Below are positions 10,848-22,839 of a stretch of 56,285 nt of DNA, in pieces. Both the position numbers and the translations under genes were made by a program. The DNA is from Pholiota molesta (taxonomy: Eukaryota; Basidiomycota; Agaricomycetes; Agaricales; Strophariaceae). The stretch is from the NCBI GenBank assembly GCA_014925825.1, contig JACGCK010000263.1:1-56285 (forward strand). Direction: 5' to 3'. A model generated the notes under the pieces. That model worked only from the letters and a program-made list of their open reading frames with translations, was not told where the DNA came from and did no database searches. Numbering within the stretch: position 1 is the first letter of the stretch; every line of letters starts with the position of its first letter.

Positions 10848-12267
10848 TTATCGATAAAACATGCCCAAAGGATGAAAATAATCAACCAACAACCCAGTCC
10901 ACACGATCCAACCAAGTTGACCGTTGCGCCTAAAATTGGCTACAGAGACTTGTCAGTATTTTGATAACAATGACAACAACTCTAAAATACGCACTCCAAC
11001 AGCTCTTGGGCGAGTCCAGATCGACCGTCATATATTGCCATAGAAGATGGCCCGCCGTTCCGCCAACCGAGATGACGAAATAAGCAGGACCTTGCTTGTT
11101 GACGAGCCCAGAGATAGCCACCATAGACAGAAACGAAAGGCCGCATCCTACTAACAGTGGTCGAATCCATGTTCCGAACAGTATGGCAGTCGATCGGACG
11201 CCTATTTTTACGTCGTCCTTGATATCTTGGCAGGCATAGACCGTATCTATATTTTTTGGTTAAAGAAAGAAAATTCAAGGGTCAAAATAAATAAATTAAC
11301 CGTAAAGCATGGTCCAGCTTTAAACATATAAAAGTTAGAATCAGAAAGGAAAAATGAAGAGGAAACTTACCACCAACAACCCATTAAAGCTGAACAGAGA
11401 AGTGACAGATCAATAGACTGCACGGAATCACACCATGCGGTAATTAAACCAAAGTTCATCGCTATTCCAAGCCACGCCTGCGGCCAATGTGTGCAGCGCT
11501 TCAAAAGTGGATAAATCATGAATCTGGAAGAAATTACAATGAGCTACTCCAGCTCTTCGCGGATCCTCACTGGTACGTACAGTGGTAAGATTTGAAAAAG
11601 CGCAATCCAGAATCTACACATGTATCATCAGCATGATAAGCGGCATTCATGAAAGGGGACTTACGCCAATTTTGAAAATGCGAAATAGAAAAACGAAATT
11701 CCGAGGAAATATTGACCGAACAAAAAGATGAGCGCAGAAGACACAGAAATCCGACCACTTGGAAGAGGTCTGCCTTGGGTACGTTCTGGGATTCCATTTC
11801 GTCCATGATCATGAGCAATGCACAACCTCTGCTCAAAAAAAATACATACCAACGTCAGCATCCATCCTACGGTCGATAATATCGTTCACGGTGCACGCGG
11901 AACTTCGAACGATAAAAGCAGCAATCAAACATTTGATTAATTGGACGCTATACGTTTTGAGAGGGAGCCCAATCTTGAAGGCCGCCATGGTCAGGCCCCA
12001 TGCTATTCCTCTTCAATTAATGCTGCAATACACAAAGAAGGCGTTATTTACCAAATGGCCAAAACATTAAAATCGTGCCCGTTGGCTAAATAATTATCAA
12101 TGCCAATTGATTTTATATTTGAACGAATGACTGACCTTGTCAAGCCTGATAAGCTCCAAATATGGCCTCAATGATGATGATACAAGGCTTAGAGGAAAAC
12201 TTTGAGGCGCTATGGTCGGTTTGTTTGACATAAGGGCGGTGAACTCGTTCTCCGTTGGTTTGCCCAT
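10848..12267 (-). CDS. UbiA-family aromatic prenyltransferase
   Basis: Polytopic membrane prenyltransferase of the UbiA superfamily (4-hydroxybenzoate polyprenyltransferase-like). Both Asp motifs are present: NDIIDRRMDADV and YACQDIKDDVKIGV. Also seen are the N-terminal ELIRLDKPTGTILMFWPFAW block split by introns, RTQGRPLPSGRISV, and about eight hydrophobic helices. The stop is at 10848 after GMFYR. The first in-frame ATG is at 12267 (MGKPTENEFTALM). The frame is open further upstream to 12369 but has no ATG there. With the 12267 start the N-terminus is acidic/neutral and does not look like a mitochondrial presequence, which argues against plain Coq2 and for a secondary-metabolism (meroterpenoid-type) enzyme. 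Coq2 remains possible if an upstream exon was missed. Confidence 0.88.
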
Positions 12268-12551
12268 GCTTGCGATGAGAGTAGAGCCGAAAGAAAGATG
12301 AGAGATGGTAGCGCACCTGGGCTGTCCTTTATATGATGGGCGGGACGACTTGAATAAAATGGAACGCAAGGTTTAAAAAAATAAGGAAAGTAACATCCCT
12401 TCTGCCTATGGTATAGGCTCGATGTCAGCAACGCCGAAAAATGATAGGACCAAGGTGATCGACTGGCTGTTGCATGGAGCAGCTTCAATTTCTCAGTTCG
12501 ATCCAGATTGTCCAAGGCGGAATCAAGTCTTCGTATGGACACGGGAGACTT

Positions 12552-13740
12552 CTACGCAAGCTTGAGTATCCTTTCAAGTGGGAGGGAAAGGTTTAGGCGT
12601 TGACCTTCCATAAACGAGGCCATTAGAATATCATTGAAGCAGTCAACCCGCGATATTCGGGCCAGCGTGAAACGGAGCCGTGACAAGTATCCTTCGACTA
12701 TTGAAAAAGGTTAACAGAGGATCTACTGTTCTTTTCTGTCAAAACACAGATGCACATACCCGGAAATCTCGGAGATGGAAGAGAACACGGCACACCTTTA
12801 AACCTCTCCTCGAGAATCGGATTCACCAAGGTCGTATCATTCACAAGGTCCAGTAATGATTCTATAGACTGGGCTGTGCAGCAATGACAAAAAGTGGCGC
12901 CGTTCGATTGTGCACCTATAAACAAAACCCAAGATTGAAGTATCGTAAACACGCACCCGACTGGAAGAACATCGCGCAAACGTACATGTAATGAGAGATA
13001 GAGTTTGTCGTTCCGCCAGCTGAAGGGTAATGACTCAACTACGCTGCTGGGCAAATGGATAGAACATACATAGACTGCGTCTGTCTCGGACCGTATCCTA
13101 AAAACGTTGAAGTTATCGAGATAACCCGTGAAACTGGCGATAAAAAGATAATAGAAGACGGGTGCTCATCGCCGTCATTGAATGGACGAACTAGAAGGCA
13201 TGACTACCTTGAGAGCAGACTGATTTCCAGAAACCCCTGTGAGCTTGAAATGCGCCTTGAGAATTGGATGAACCAAATACGCACATGGCTTGTCGAGAAG
13301 AAAGTTTATACGTGTCTAAACTAGGGAAAGAAAATGATATCCGTCAACCAGAGATTGGGGTAGATAGGTCCAAAGAGTAATGTTCATGCTTTGCACCTAA
13401 AGCCTTTACGAATAACGCGCATTCTCCATTCAGCGTAGCGAAGGAACCCTTGCTCACAACGCCAAATCATGCCAGGTATGAGTCGTACAGCAATCTCCGC
13501 CTGAGGATATGGTAGGATGTGGTGCTATAAATGCCATTGTGAAATTGGGATTATAAGAGAAAAAGCCAGACTCGGTTTCGGTATGGCTTGTAGGATGCTC
13601 TCCTTGTGCTGATGACAATAAGGTATGAATATCAACACCAGGTCGACTTTCGAAAGTAGCACATACCAAGGAGAAGTGCTCCAAACGTAGCCGCTGGAGG
13701 AAACTTTGAAAGCGTAGAGATCAATTAAATTTTGGGTCTC
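12552..13740 (-). CDS. Unrecognised multi-exon gene (5' part unresolved)
   Basis: The two 3' exons are well supported. 12552-12697 encodes EGYLSRLRFTLARISRVDCF to LSLPLERILKLA and a stop, with acceptor tttttcaatag. 12760-12915 carries QSIESLLDLVNDTTLVNPIL and EERFKGVPCSLPSPRFP, with donor gtatgtg and acceptor tttatag. Further upstream, smaller exon-like pieces with good splice sites can be read (WRNDKLYLSLH before donor gtacgt; KHEHYSLDLSTPIS; ETQNLIDLYAFKVSSSGY near 13,700), but I could not chain them without one frame conflict near 12,870-12,890. No family recognised, no signal peptide, no clear membrane segment. The 5' boundary given is only the limit of coding-like sequence. Confidence 0.4.
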
Positions 13741-14355
13741 CCGCGAGTACTGACTTTCAATGGAAGATTCAAAATAGGCGATAATTCAACACAGGTTGGA
13801 CCATGTATCAGGATCTCTGTACGCCGTGTAATTTGAGCTTCGATCTTCAAAACGTAGCGAGCTCTTGGCGGCACAGGATCGAGAATAACTTGCCTAACTT
13901 ATGCTTTTTGCGCTCCGAGACCTCCTTTGCTTAACGAGCGAAATTTAATATTCACCTCAGGATGCGAAAAAGAAGATATCGATGAATTGAGGCATAATCA
14001 TATCCTTGTTAATGCCGAAGATGGAGGCTTCATCCGATAATATAAATGTCTTCCATTCGAAGGGGCTAATAAGCACAAGTTAACTCGCCATGAACTTGGC
14101 AACGAAAGAAGGTCCTAGCCTTCGTATTCAAAACATTCCCATGACGAGAAGAATAGTACGTGGCAGCAGGTGGAAGGGCGTGATACTTTGATCCTAGTGC
14201 AATCTTGCAGAATTAGCGAGCCTGAGGCCTCCTTTTGGTGACAATATCCGAAACAAACAGCGATTCGAGGACGTGACAGACATAACGAGCAAATGGATAA
14301 AATATAACAGCACAGAGATCTGTATTCCTCCAAATGAGAATGCATTGCCGAAGAA
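13741..14355. other. Intergenic region 3' of ISY1, no gene assigned
   Basis: Short frames only. It may contain 5' exons of the unrecognised gene to the left and the ISY1 3' untranslated region. Confidence 0.4.
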
Positions 14356-15551
14356 TTATGTCGCGTCGCCAAAATATTCTTCTACGAGAGCCTTTTTTCG
14401 GAGTGCCAATAGAACTCCTTCCATTTCGGAGTGCGAGGGAAGTTTTGGGGGTAGAAGGTGTTCGACATCGAGGAAAGGTATGTAAGCAGCAGCGGCTTGT
14501 GCGTGTATTCGAGAAGCATCAGCATCTGCGCTAGGCTGAGAAACTGCGGTCGCTGTAGTCTTTTCAAGTTCTGTCTTGGCCTTTTTTGAATCGTCCCCGC
14601 CTGAATCCATGTCCACATCTTCGGTTTGGGCTTTCCGTTTGGATGACGGAGGAGGTGGATTCGCCGAGTCAGTTATGGATGGGACAACATCGACATTTGG
14701 TCGTGGAATCTTGGGCGCTTGAGTGTCGGATGGTAGACCGAGTGTTTCTCGCAGGTTGATAAATGCCTCTTCCCAATCTGAAGCGCATATAAGGGAGTGT
14801 TGGAATAATGTCATGGAAAATATGTTTACCTTCATCTTCTGCTTCTTGTTCATACGCCAGTAATTTCCCATCCACTTCGTCCAAATCACCATAGTATGAC
14901 GGGCCCTGATTCATGAACTTCTTGTAATATGCGAGAACTTGGTTTTCCTCCTCTTCCTCGTTCTTCCGACTCTCGAACAGCTCACGAACACCTGGAAGGT
15001 CTTTGGCCCGTCCAAAATATCTGCAAGGCTAGATTAGCCCCACCATTTCATAGAAATCTACCAAAATTACGCACTTATATCCTTTTGTGCCGGGAACCTC
15101 TTTACCGTCATCATCCAACATCGCCACATTTCGCCTGTAGTTTGCACCTCCCAGTGCTACAATTTGGTTTTCCCAGTGTCGCTTTTCGCGCATAAGTTTG
15201 TTAATCTCGTCATTGAGATCACGGACTTCGTAGTCGGTCAAACCAGCTGGAATGAAAAGTTATATAAGGCTCCGTCGATAGCCATAGAAGGAATATCGAC
15301 AAACCGTCTTGAATCTTGGACACCTTTCTGCTGATCTCCCTTAGGATTTCACCTCTCCACCTTTCACATTCTCTAAGACTTTTGCACGCGCTGGCCATGC
15401 GCGGTCGGCGGTCTGCTCGCGTTCCAAGACCAAGCTCGGCAGCTTGCGCTTCTCGGAAACGATACAGCATTGATTGAGCTTTCTCCTCATTACGAGCCTA
15501 GTCCGCTGTTAGAGATAAGTTTTATGAGATAAAGACATGATTGCGCACCAT
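14356..15551 (-). CDS. ISY1: Pre-mRNA splicing factor ISY1
   Basis: ISY1 is a spliceosome component of the Prp19-associated (NTC) complex. The chain reads M|ARNEEKAQSMLYRFREAQAA, the conserved N-terminus of the family, then KVSKIQD, AGLTDYEVRDLNDEINKLM, REKRHWENQIVALGGANYRR, GYKYFGRAKDLPGVRELFES and an acidic region with MNQGPSYYGDLDEVDGKLL. The C-terminal extension is Pro/Ser/Lys-rich and holds a short basic stretch SSKRKAQ, ending EEYFGDAT at 14356. The initiator ATG (15549-15551) is followed directly by a donor (gtgcgc), and the next exon begins at 15497 with GCT CGT, so exon 1 contributes a single coding codon. It is divergent from the methyltransferase gene to the right. Confidence 0.95.
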
Positions 15552-15764
15552 TGTGTAAGTGAGATATTAGGTTTCTAGGAATGAAGATGTGGTTGAAGTC
15601 GAAGATTGCTTGGCCCTCAGCTCGCGAGTCAAGACACCGTAAGTGGAATGCAGCGCGTAAAGCTTGAAGCTGTTGTGCAACACATCCAAACAAACGGCGC
15701 GTCTATCGCGCGAACCGACGCCGTCATGACTTATCTCAGTATTAACAACACGTAAACTATAAAA
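15552..15764. promoter_or_regulatory. Shared divergent promoter of ISY1 and the carnosine methyltransferase gene
   Basis: Only 213 bp separate the two start codons on opposite strands, so this must hold both promoters and both 5' untranslated regions. No TATA box is obvious. Boundaries follow from the start codons; regulation is inferred. Confidence 0.55.
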
Positions 15765-17593
15765 ATGGCGCCAAGTGCTGAGGATATGGTCGAAGGTATA
15801 TATTCTGCTTTTATTTTCAAGCGTCCATTCTGAATTTTGTAGAGCAGCGAGTGTTTACTGAAGTAATCAACACATTCAATAATTACGCGCAATATTCAGT
15901 AAGTCGGCAGCTTTCTGTGCGATCTAAACAGCTCTTGATATCCAAAATTCAGCTGGCTGCAAACAATCGTCGAAGGAAAGATGTCTATCTACTTCCCAAG
16001 GCCGATCAAGACCTCTTAGACAAGCTGGGCTACAAGCAAAAGCTCGATGAAGTGGATAAAGCTATCCTCGCGAACGCTAACTTCTTGTCCGAAATTGTCA
16101 GCGACACCAAGATTTTCGGAGTCGAAATGGGGGACGCAGAAGGAGACAGTGAAATGCAGACAGAGCAAAGAGGATCGCATACACATTCACATGGTGAAGG
16201 TGAGTTAAGCCCTATCCAAAGCGAACACGACGCTCAAATCCTGAGCTTGCAGAGTCATCTCATTCACACTCTCATTCGCATTCTCATGGATCTCATGGAC
16301 ATGGGTCATCGAAACGAGACAGAAAAAATCGTCCGACTGAGTTTGACATGGATAAACTACGAAGCACTATGAAACAACTCGTCCGTGACTGGAGCGAAGA
16401 GGTAATTCGGAAATTCTAGGTCTAATTTCATTATTAGCTCACTCTATGCATACAGGGCCTACCAGAACGCGAAGCATCGTACAAACCCATGAAGGACGCG
16501 CTTGTTCAACATTTTTCGCATGTCTCCGAGGAAGCAAGGTCTCTGTTCCTTCCTTATTGCTTCACCCATTGAGTAGTGTTTGTGGCATTCATATGTCCAC
16601 CAACAGGCGCGATATAAAAGTTCTAGTACCTGGTGCGGGCCTCGGCCGCCTCGCATATGATGTCGCAAAGATGGGTACGTCGAAGAGTCTCCCCATGGAT
16701 CTACCTATCTCAACTCCGAAATCTAGGATTTGCATGCAGGGGTAACGAATTCTCCCACTATATGCTGCTCACCTCATATTTTGTGTTGAACAAGTACGCT
16801 TGGTCATTAGTCGTTCTTTAACCACCATCTGATCCATGGCCTTAGGACAACTGAAATCAAGAAGCACACATTCTACCCCTACGTCCATTCATTCTCCAAC
16901 GCCCCCAACAAAGAATCGATCCTCCAAGCTATTTCGATCCCCGACGTCTCGCCTTCAGATCTCCCACCTGGATCAGACTTCTCATTAGTCGCGGGTCAGT
17001 GAAGGTTCTCTCAATATTCAATAGCGATCAAATCCGAATGATTTTTGCAGGTGATTTTGAAGAAATCTTTGGCGATCCTGAAGCCACGGAGGATGGAGAA
17101 TGGGACGCAGTCATGACCTGCTTCTTCATAGATACGGTGCGTTTATTTTGTCCATAGAAACTCCCAGCTTGTCAAACAAGTATCTTCATTAGGCCAAAAA
17201 TATTGTGAACTACTTGCGCATCCTGCATCGCATCCTAGCACCAGGAGGTGTCTGGATCAATCTTGGTACTTGTCCTAATACTCGACTGAGCATATAAGAG
17301 ACTGATCTGGATACAGGGCCTCTACTCTGGCACTGGGAAAACAACAACACGAATGATCTCTCGATAGAGCTAGATCTTGAAGAAGTAAAAGCCCTAGCAC
17401 GAACCATTGGCTTCGAAATTTCTGTGAGCTCATTTTTGCTCACTCTTGTTCCTCACTTGTATTCTTACCTACAGGCTTGTAGAACGAGGCCACGATTCCT
17501 ACCACATATACCAATAATGCGAAGAGTATGTTGGGTTATGTATATGAAGCTTCATTCTGGACGGCCACCAAGATTCAAAATCCGGCCTCATGA
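15765..17593 (+). CDS. Carnosine N-methyltransferase family protein (N2227-like)
   Basis: SAM-dependent methyltransferase related to carnosine N-methyltransferase (CARNMT1; yeast YNL092W). Start ATG 15765 (MAPSAEDMVE, donor gtatat). Conserved blocks: YLLPKADQDLLDKLGYKQKL, the SAM site VLVPGAGLGRLAYDVAKMG, NEFSHYMLLTSYFVLN, SDFSLVAGDFEEIF, WDAVMTCFFIDTAKNIVNYL, LAPGGVWINLGPLLWHWEN and the C-terminal MLGYVYEASFWTATK, stop 17591-17593. It has about nine short introns, all with GT..AG ends, and no frame break. A His-rich linker alternating S/H and G/H sits near residue 125-145, split by an intron around 16201-16253. That stretch is unusual and could bind metal, or may simply be low complexity. 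Confidence 0.92.
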
Positions 17594-17745
17594 ACCGATC
17601 CTGGTCAGAGGGAGGTCCTCGCAAGCCTACAGATGGATATCATTTATCATTTTTGAAAGGGGTATTCATGATTTGTATTCTTGATATATCGTATTAAAAT
17701 GCCTCGCAACTCGTGTCATCCGTTAAACACACTCTTCAAAGCGCA

Positions 17746-19907
17746 TCAATCCGCCTCGCCCTTCCTCTCCTTCTCGCGCGCCCTGATCTCCTGCTTCCTC
17801 TTCCGCAGCTCCTGGCTTTTCTTGATACCAAACCCATTCCGGAACACCAGTTTGACCTCCTCCAAGCTCAGGCCCGCCGTTTCCGGGAAGCACGCGAGGA
17901 CGAAGAGCCAGCCGAGGAGACACATGCCCGCGTAGAACCCGAAGGCGCCTGCCGGGGTGATCTTCGCCATGAGCGAGAGATACGTGGAGCCGATGAGCAG
18001 GTTGCCCGCCCAGTTGGTCGCCGTGGCGAGCGAGGTGCCGATGCCGCGTACTGGTAGAAAGAGAGGGGTGTGGGTTACATTTATCGAATCAGAGACGAAC
18101 AAGACCGTACCTTCGAGAGAGAACAGCTCGCCTTGTTGCCAAGGCACGTTCCCCAGACCTGTTGCGTACGAGGCGACGAAGACGATCATCGACACCAGCA
18201 CGAGTGCAGACCATGTAGTGGAGTACGCAGTGCCGTCAACAAGATTGCCGCCCGTCTGCCGTGTCAGGTCTGCACAGGAAACACGAGAATCAATTTTGAA
18301 ACGGCATAATGAGACTGAAGTTGCTTACAATGGAACGAAATGCTAGCCAGCGTCAAGCCAAAGACCATCCCAGGCGCGCTCCAGATCATGATGTTCCTGC
18401 GACCGATCTTATCAATCCATTTCAGAGCGACGAGCGTGAAAATGAAGTTGGTGCCAGACACGATGAGGCCGACGGCGGTGGGTTGGTTGAAGCCAATCTC
18501 CTTGAACAGCGTCGCTGAATAATACATGAGAGTGTTGAACCCACACAATTGCTGGAAGGCTTGCATTCCGCATCCAACGACTGTACCAAAGGGTCAATCT
18601 TTCATGCATGTAGCTATGTCAGAGGGTGACGTAGTACTCACTGAGAGCCCTTCGGTTGACCGGGTCTAGCACCATGGACTTGAAGCGATGCATGAAAGTC
18701 GTAGTTTCCGTTATTTCCACACTTATCCTCACTGTGACTTGCAGGACTTTGAGCTGTGATTTCGACTTAGAGAGACATTTATCATATAATGAAAGGTATA
18801 TAGTCCCACCTTCAAGTCTAGTTCTTCGGGTTTAGCGAATGCATAGATCTTCTTCATAATTGCACGTGCGGCGTCTTTGTCGCCTCGTCGCAGAAGGATG
18901 CGTGCTTTTCGGGTATCTAGTGTCAGCACGCTTCTTCCCACCTAGAAGTTGCGGAGGTACATACGACTCTCAGGAAGGAAGAACAAGAACACGAATTGCA
19001 TAGCAGCAGGCACAGCGCCCAGGCCGACCATCCATCGCCAGCCGCTCGTTACACGCGTGAAGCCAGCGCCGATGCCATAGGCGACCACCTGGCCCAACGT
19101 GATCATGACGACGCTAATAAAGATGTTCAGCAGATGGAATGACAGGCTAGGAGCGGAAGAACGGACTTGAGGACCACCATGCGTCCGCGGAGGCGCGTGG
19201 GGGAGAGTTCCTGGATGTACAGCGGTGCTATGCAGGCAGCGAGACCAACGCCAATGCCGATCAGGAATCGACCTCCTATCTGTGTACAAGTGTAGGAGAT
19301 GAATGTGTCGCCAAGTATAAGTTGAGGAGAAGAGGGCTGACCATGCTCCAGACAGTGTGGCATACGGCTTGAGTAATAGCCCCTCCGATGAATATGATGT
19401 CTGCAACACCTAGAACTAAGCGCCGCCCCGTCCAATCGGACAGGACCCCAGCAATAAGGCCACCGAGCAATGCTCCCAAAGTCGTTGCAGATGTAATAAG
19501 TTCCTAGGTAATTGATTAGTCACTTTTAAACACTCATAGATTTGAGAAGTTTACCTTCTGGCCGTTCGAGAGCGCCTCGGGACCTAGATCTGACCCTATT
19601 GTTACCAATGCACCAGAAATTACGCCAGTATCGTAGCCTAGCAAAGCCATCCATTAGCAACGATGAGAGTGCTTCTGCAATCACTGATAGACGCACCGAA
19701 CAGCAGTCCAGAGATCGTGGAGCACATTACCAGGATCCAGACGAACCAGGTCGTCTTCTCTTCTCCTTCCGCCACAACGGCCAATTCATTGATTTCTCCA
19801 GAGTCACTGTCGCGTAGAATGTTATTGAGGGAGTTGACTTCGCTGAGGCTGCCGCCCTCAGTCTGGAGCTTGAAAGGCACAGGGCTGTCCGCCTTCTCGT
19901 CTGACAT
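17746..19907 (-). CDS. MFS sugar transporter, myo-inositol transporter type
   Basis: Twelve-TM sugar porter of the plasma membrane, closest by motif to fungal myo-inositol transporters (ITR). Starts MSDEKADSPVPFKLQ at ATG 19907 with a long acidic cytosolic N-terminus. Key blocks: LLFGYDTGVISGALVTIG (TM1), DWTGRRLVLG, GIGVGLAACIAPLYIQELSP, RLRGRMVVLNVVMITLGQVV, WRWMVGLGAVPAAMQF, FLPESPRILLRRGDKDAAR, FQQLCGFNTLMYYSATLF, WIDKIGRRN, GLGNVPWQQGELFSLEVRGI and FPETAGLSLEEVK. It ends in a Lys/Arg/Glu-rich tail RKRKQEIRAREKERKGEAD at 17746. About ten introns of around 50 bp; no break found. Substrate prediction rests on the TGLGNVPWQQGELF motif. Confidence 0.92.
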
Positions 19908-20873
19908 TTCTAGAATATTCGAACGATATCCAGTGTGGGGAAAGAGGCGTGGAGAGAAACAGGAATTAAAATAGTAGGCAAACGCAGATAACGCAGTTCA
20001 GAGTGTAGAAGGTGTCGTGATCAGGTCATAAGAGCAGCCAAGGGCCGGATAATGGGGCTCGAGAAGAGTCAGGAAGGCGTCGAAGAATCTCGAAAGAACC
20101 AAACTCTTGTGAGTACTTAGCGTGGGGTTCGTAATGGTGATAAAAATATTTCATCATGCGTACATGGGCAATTGCTTCACGTGGAAAATAATATTGGCTG
20201 TTGCCAATGATTGGCGGGGGCAAGCGCCGAGAAGGCTCCTGAAGGCTCCCTCTGGCACCCCGCGCCGGCCGACGGTAAAACCTTCTTGCGCGAATAATGT
20301 TCTGCGCTTCTGCGCGGCTGAGCCATCCAAAATAACGCAGATTCCTGGGGTATTGGGCGCCTAATGATCATAAGGCGCCAGGGCGAGCAGGATAAGAAAC
20401 ACTGTGTAAGACAACGTGAAAAAAGGACCGTCAAAGCCCCAGGTAATAGCGTCCACGAGGCGCGACATGAATATCAGGTGGACCGTGGCATTGGAGTTAG
20501 CAGCTAGCTTGAAGTTTTGAGGCCTGGGCCTGACGACCAGTCCTTGTTGGAGCTCACGAAAGAGTCCATTGGGAGTAGAATACAACTCTCTGCGAAAACA
20601 TAGGATTGCTGTGATGGAACTGGAAGGAACGCTGTTGCAGTCAGAACGCCACCGCTACCACGGACCGGCGATTGCCGTACTTCGTACTAATGGCATGCTG
20701 CTAGAGATTTCTTTTGTTTTTCAAGAATGGCCGACACATCAGTGGCTATCACACTTTCGAAAGAACCCATATCTGCCGTCTTTATCCTGGAAAACCCAAA
20801 TACACCCCCTAATCAGCGGGAGTTTTCCTTCCTACTCTGCACAACGTCCAAAACACGCCGGAGATAGGAGACC
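19908..20873. other. Intergenic region, one hydrophobic open frame
   Basis: A minus-strand frame at 20361-20585 ends in a hydrophobic segment (FFTLSYTVFLILLALAPYDH) that looks like a TM helix. It has no ATG in good context and no partner exon that I trust. It may contain N-terminal exons of the F-box-like gene to the right, but none could be joined. Confidence 0.4.
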
Positions 20874-22635
20874 ATGGCGAACATCGAGCTCAACGTAGAT
20901 GCTGAGCTCGAGAGCAGCTACCATTCTATCCGATGCAAACTCGGGAACGATGCCGTCTGGGAGCATCTCATCTCGAATCCGACGCAGGCCACGCGCGTGA
21001 AGGAGCTCGAGATCATGCGGGAGAACCCCTCCGAAAAGGGGCCTTTGGACGAGGAAGAACGAATACCGCCTCAAGTCCTCAGTGGCGCTTCAAAATTCAG
21101 TGGCAAACGACCTGAGGCAGAGGCTGCGACCCGCGAGCAGATCGCGCATTCTGAATTACTGCTCATACGCGCTATACACAATCTGGTCAAACTGGATAGC
21201 TTCACTTGGGATCGCTGGGTGCCTGTCATCAACCAAGGCGACGACATAAAGGGATCCAGGGCTAACGGGCGTGCAGAACAGTATCGCGAAGACGTTTGGA
21301 CTGCCTTGCGGGATTGTACGCAACTCAGGAGGTTAAAGGTCGTGGACTTAGGACGCAAGGAGTGTTGTTTCACAGATCCCCGCCCTATTTTTGACAGTAC
21401 GGTGCGCATTTATTTCAAGTCACAGTCTATATCAGTCTCCTGATACCTTTTCCAGCTATTTACACTAGGAAATCTGACCCACCTGGATTTCAAAATGTAC
21501 TATTCACCTGAGAACCCCCGGGAAGGTGAAAATGGAGCAGACGACGAAGATTCAGACGAGGAGCTACTTCCACCCAGAGTGAGGATAGAACGCATATATG
21601 AGCTCTTGCGCCGTTGCCTAAATATCGAGGTTCGTACATATTCGTTTTTCATCCTCCAACCGATAAACCAACCCATTTCTTAGAGCTTAACTCTCAAAAT
21701 CATCGACCGAGATTTCTATTGGAATCTTGAAGGAAACCCATTCACAAACATTAGCATCATCTTCTCCCACCTCCACCTCGACAAAATCTTCTCCCTCACA
21801 CTACAAGACGTCACCGTAGACGACCACATCATAGTCCCCTTCCTCAACACACACCCCGACCTCCTTTCCCTCTCCGCCTCCCTCTCGCTCTCCGAAGACG
21901 ACCTCCCGGAAACGCCGTTCAACCTGGAAACAGCCGACGGCCTCTGGGAAAACATCCTCCCGCGCATCGACGCGCTCTGCCTCCCCCCGCGCGACCTGCG
22001 ACCCGTCCTGCGCGCGCTCAAGCGCCCGTCGCCGATCACCGCCCTCGGCGTGCTGGAGCCGCAGGACTGGCACGCGGCGGCGGAGCTGGAGGACGACGAG
22101 AACTACGTGTCGTCGCTCGACGACGTGTGGGGCGCGCCGCCGGAGGGGCAGGCGTCGGAGGTGGGCCCGTCGCGCGGGCGGGATCTGCACAACCTCCTCA
22201 CGGATATGCCGGAGCTGCGCGCGCTGAGTGTGCGGGATGTGACGAGCTTTGCGCAGCTCAATAAGCTGGTGGCGCTCACGCCGAAGGTGGAGCGCGTGTC
22301 GCTCGATGGGCGCCGGATCTACACTGTACGTCCGAACCTATTTTATTATGCTCTGGATCCTCATTTTTTCTCCCTGTTTTCTACTGCAGTCGTATACGGA
22401 CCATTACGTGGAATATTTGCCTTACCTGTCGCGCTGGCCGCAGCTAACAGCCGTAAAGGGACCTTCCTTATGGCCTGAAGGCTATCCAATCAACTCAGAA
22501 AAGATTAAAGCGGTTACCAACGAAATCATTGCAGCGTGCCCTCTCCTGCGCGAGGCGAGCTGGGTAGATGGAAGGTCAGTTAGAATAGTGAAGAATGAGA
22601 ATGGAGAGTTAGGATTGGAGTTTATGCACGTGTAA
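20874..22635 (+). CDS. F-box/LRR-like hypothetical protein
   Basis: A chain of four exons from ATG 20874: MANIELNVDAELESSYHSIR to RRLKVVDLG... FDST (donor gtgcgc), LFTLGNLTHLDFKMYYSPE to LLRRCLNIE (donor gttcgt), SLTLKIIDRDFYWNLEGN onwards (donor gtacgt), and a last exon ending LGLEFMHV at 22633-22635. The pattern of repeated L-x-x-L and T-x-L-x-L-x segments (NLTHLDFKM, LTLKIID, LFSLTLQDVTV, ELRALSVRDVTS, VERVSLDGR) is that of the many basidiomycete proteins with an N-terminal F-box and irregular leucine-rich repeats. No F-box was found at the present start, so an upstream exon may be missing. Likely cytosolic; function unknown. Codon use in the middle exon is strongly GC-rich. Confidence 0.7.
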
Positions 22636-22807
22636 ATGATTAATGAATATTGTAGCCTTAGGTGCTGAGAATGGAATGCGTGTATTCATAGTACAGAACA
22701 TGTTTTAAAACAGGGTGTAGGATCGTATGTTTTTACACTAAATATTTTTACCGATACAGTCGAGTCGAGACGCAAGGAAATGTAGAATGGGGAAACGTTC
22801 GAGTGCT

Positions 22808-22829
22808 ATCATCATCATCATCATCATCA
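22808..22829. repeat. (ATC)n microsatellite
   Basis: Seven perfect ATC units in the 3' flank of the 2OG protein gene. Confidence 0.9.
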
Positions 22830-22839
22830 AAAAAGTCCT

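Noticed and set aside
12097..12369. UbiA start at 12369 giving a basic, mitochondrial-like N-terminus
   Set aside because: The codon there is TTG; the first ATG in frame is 12267.
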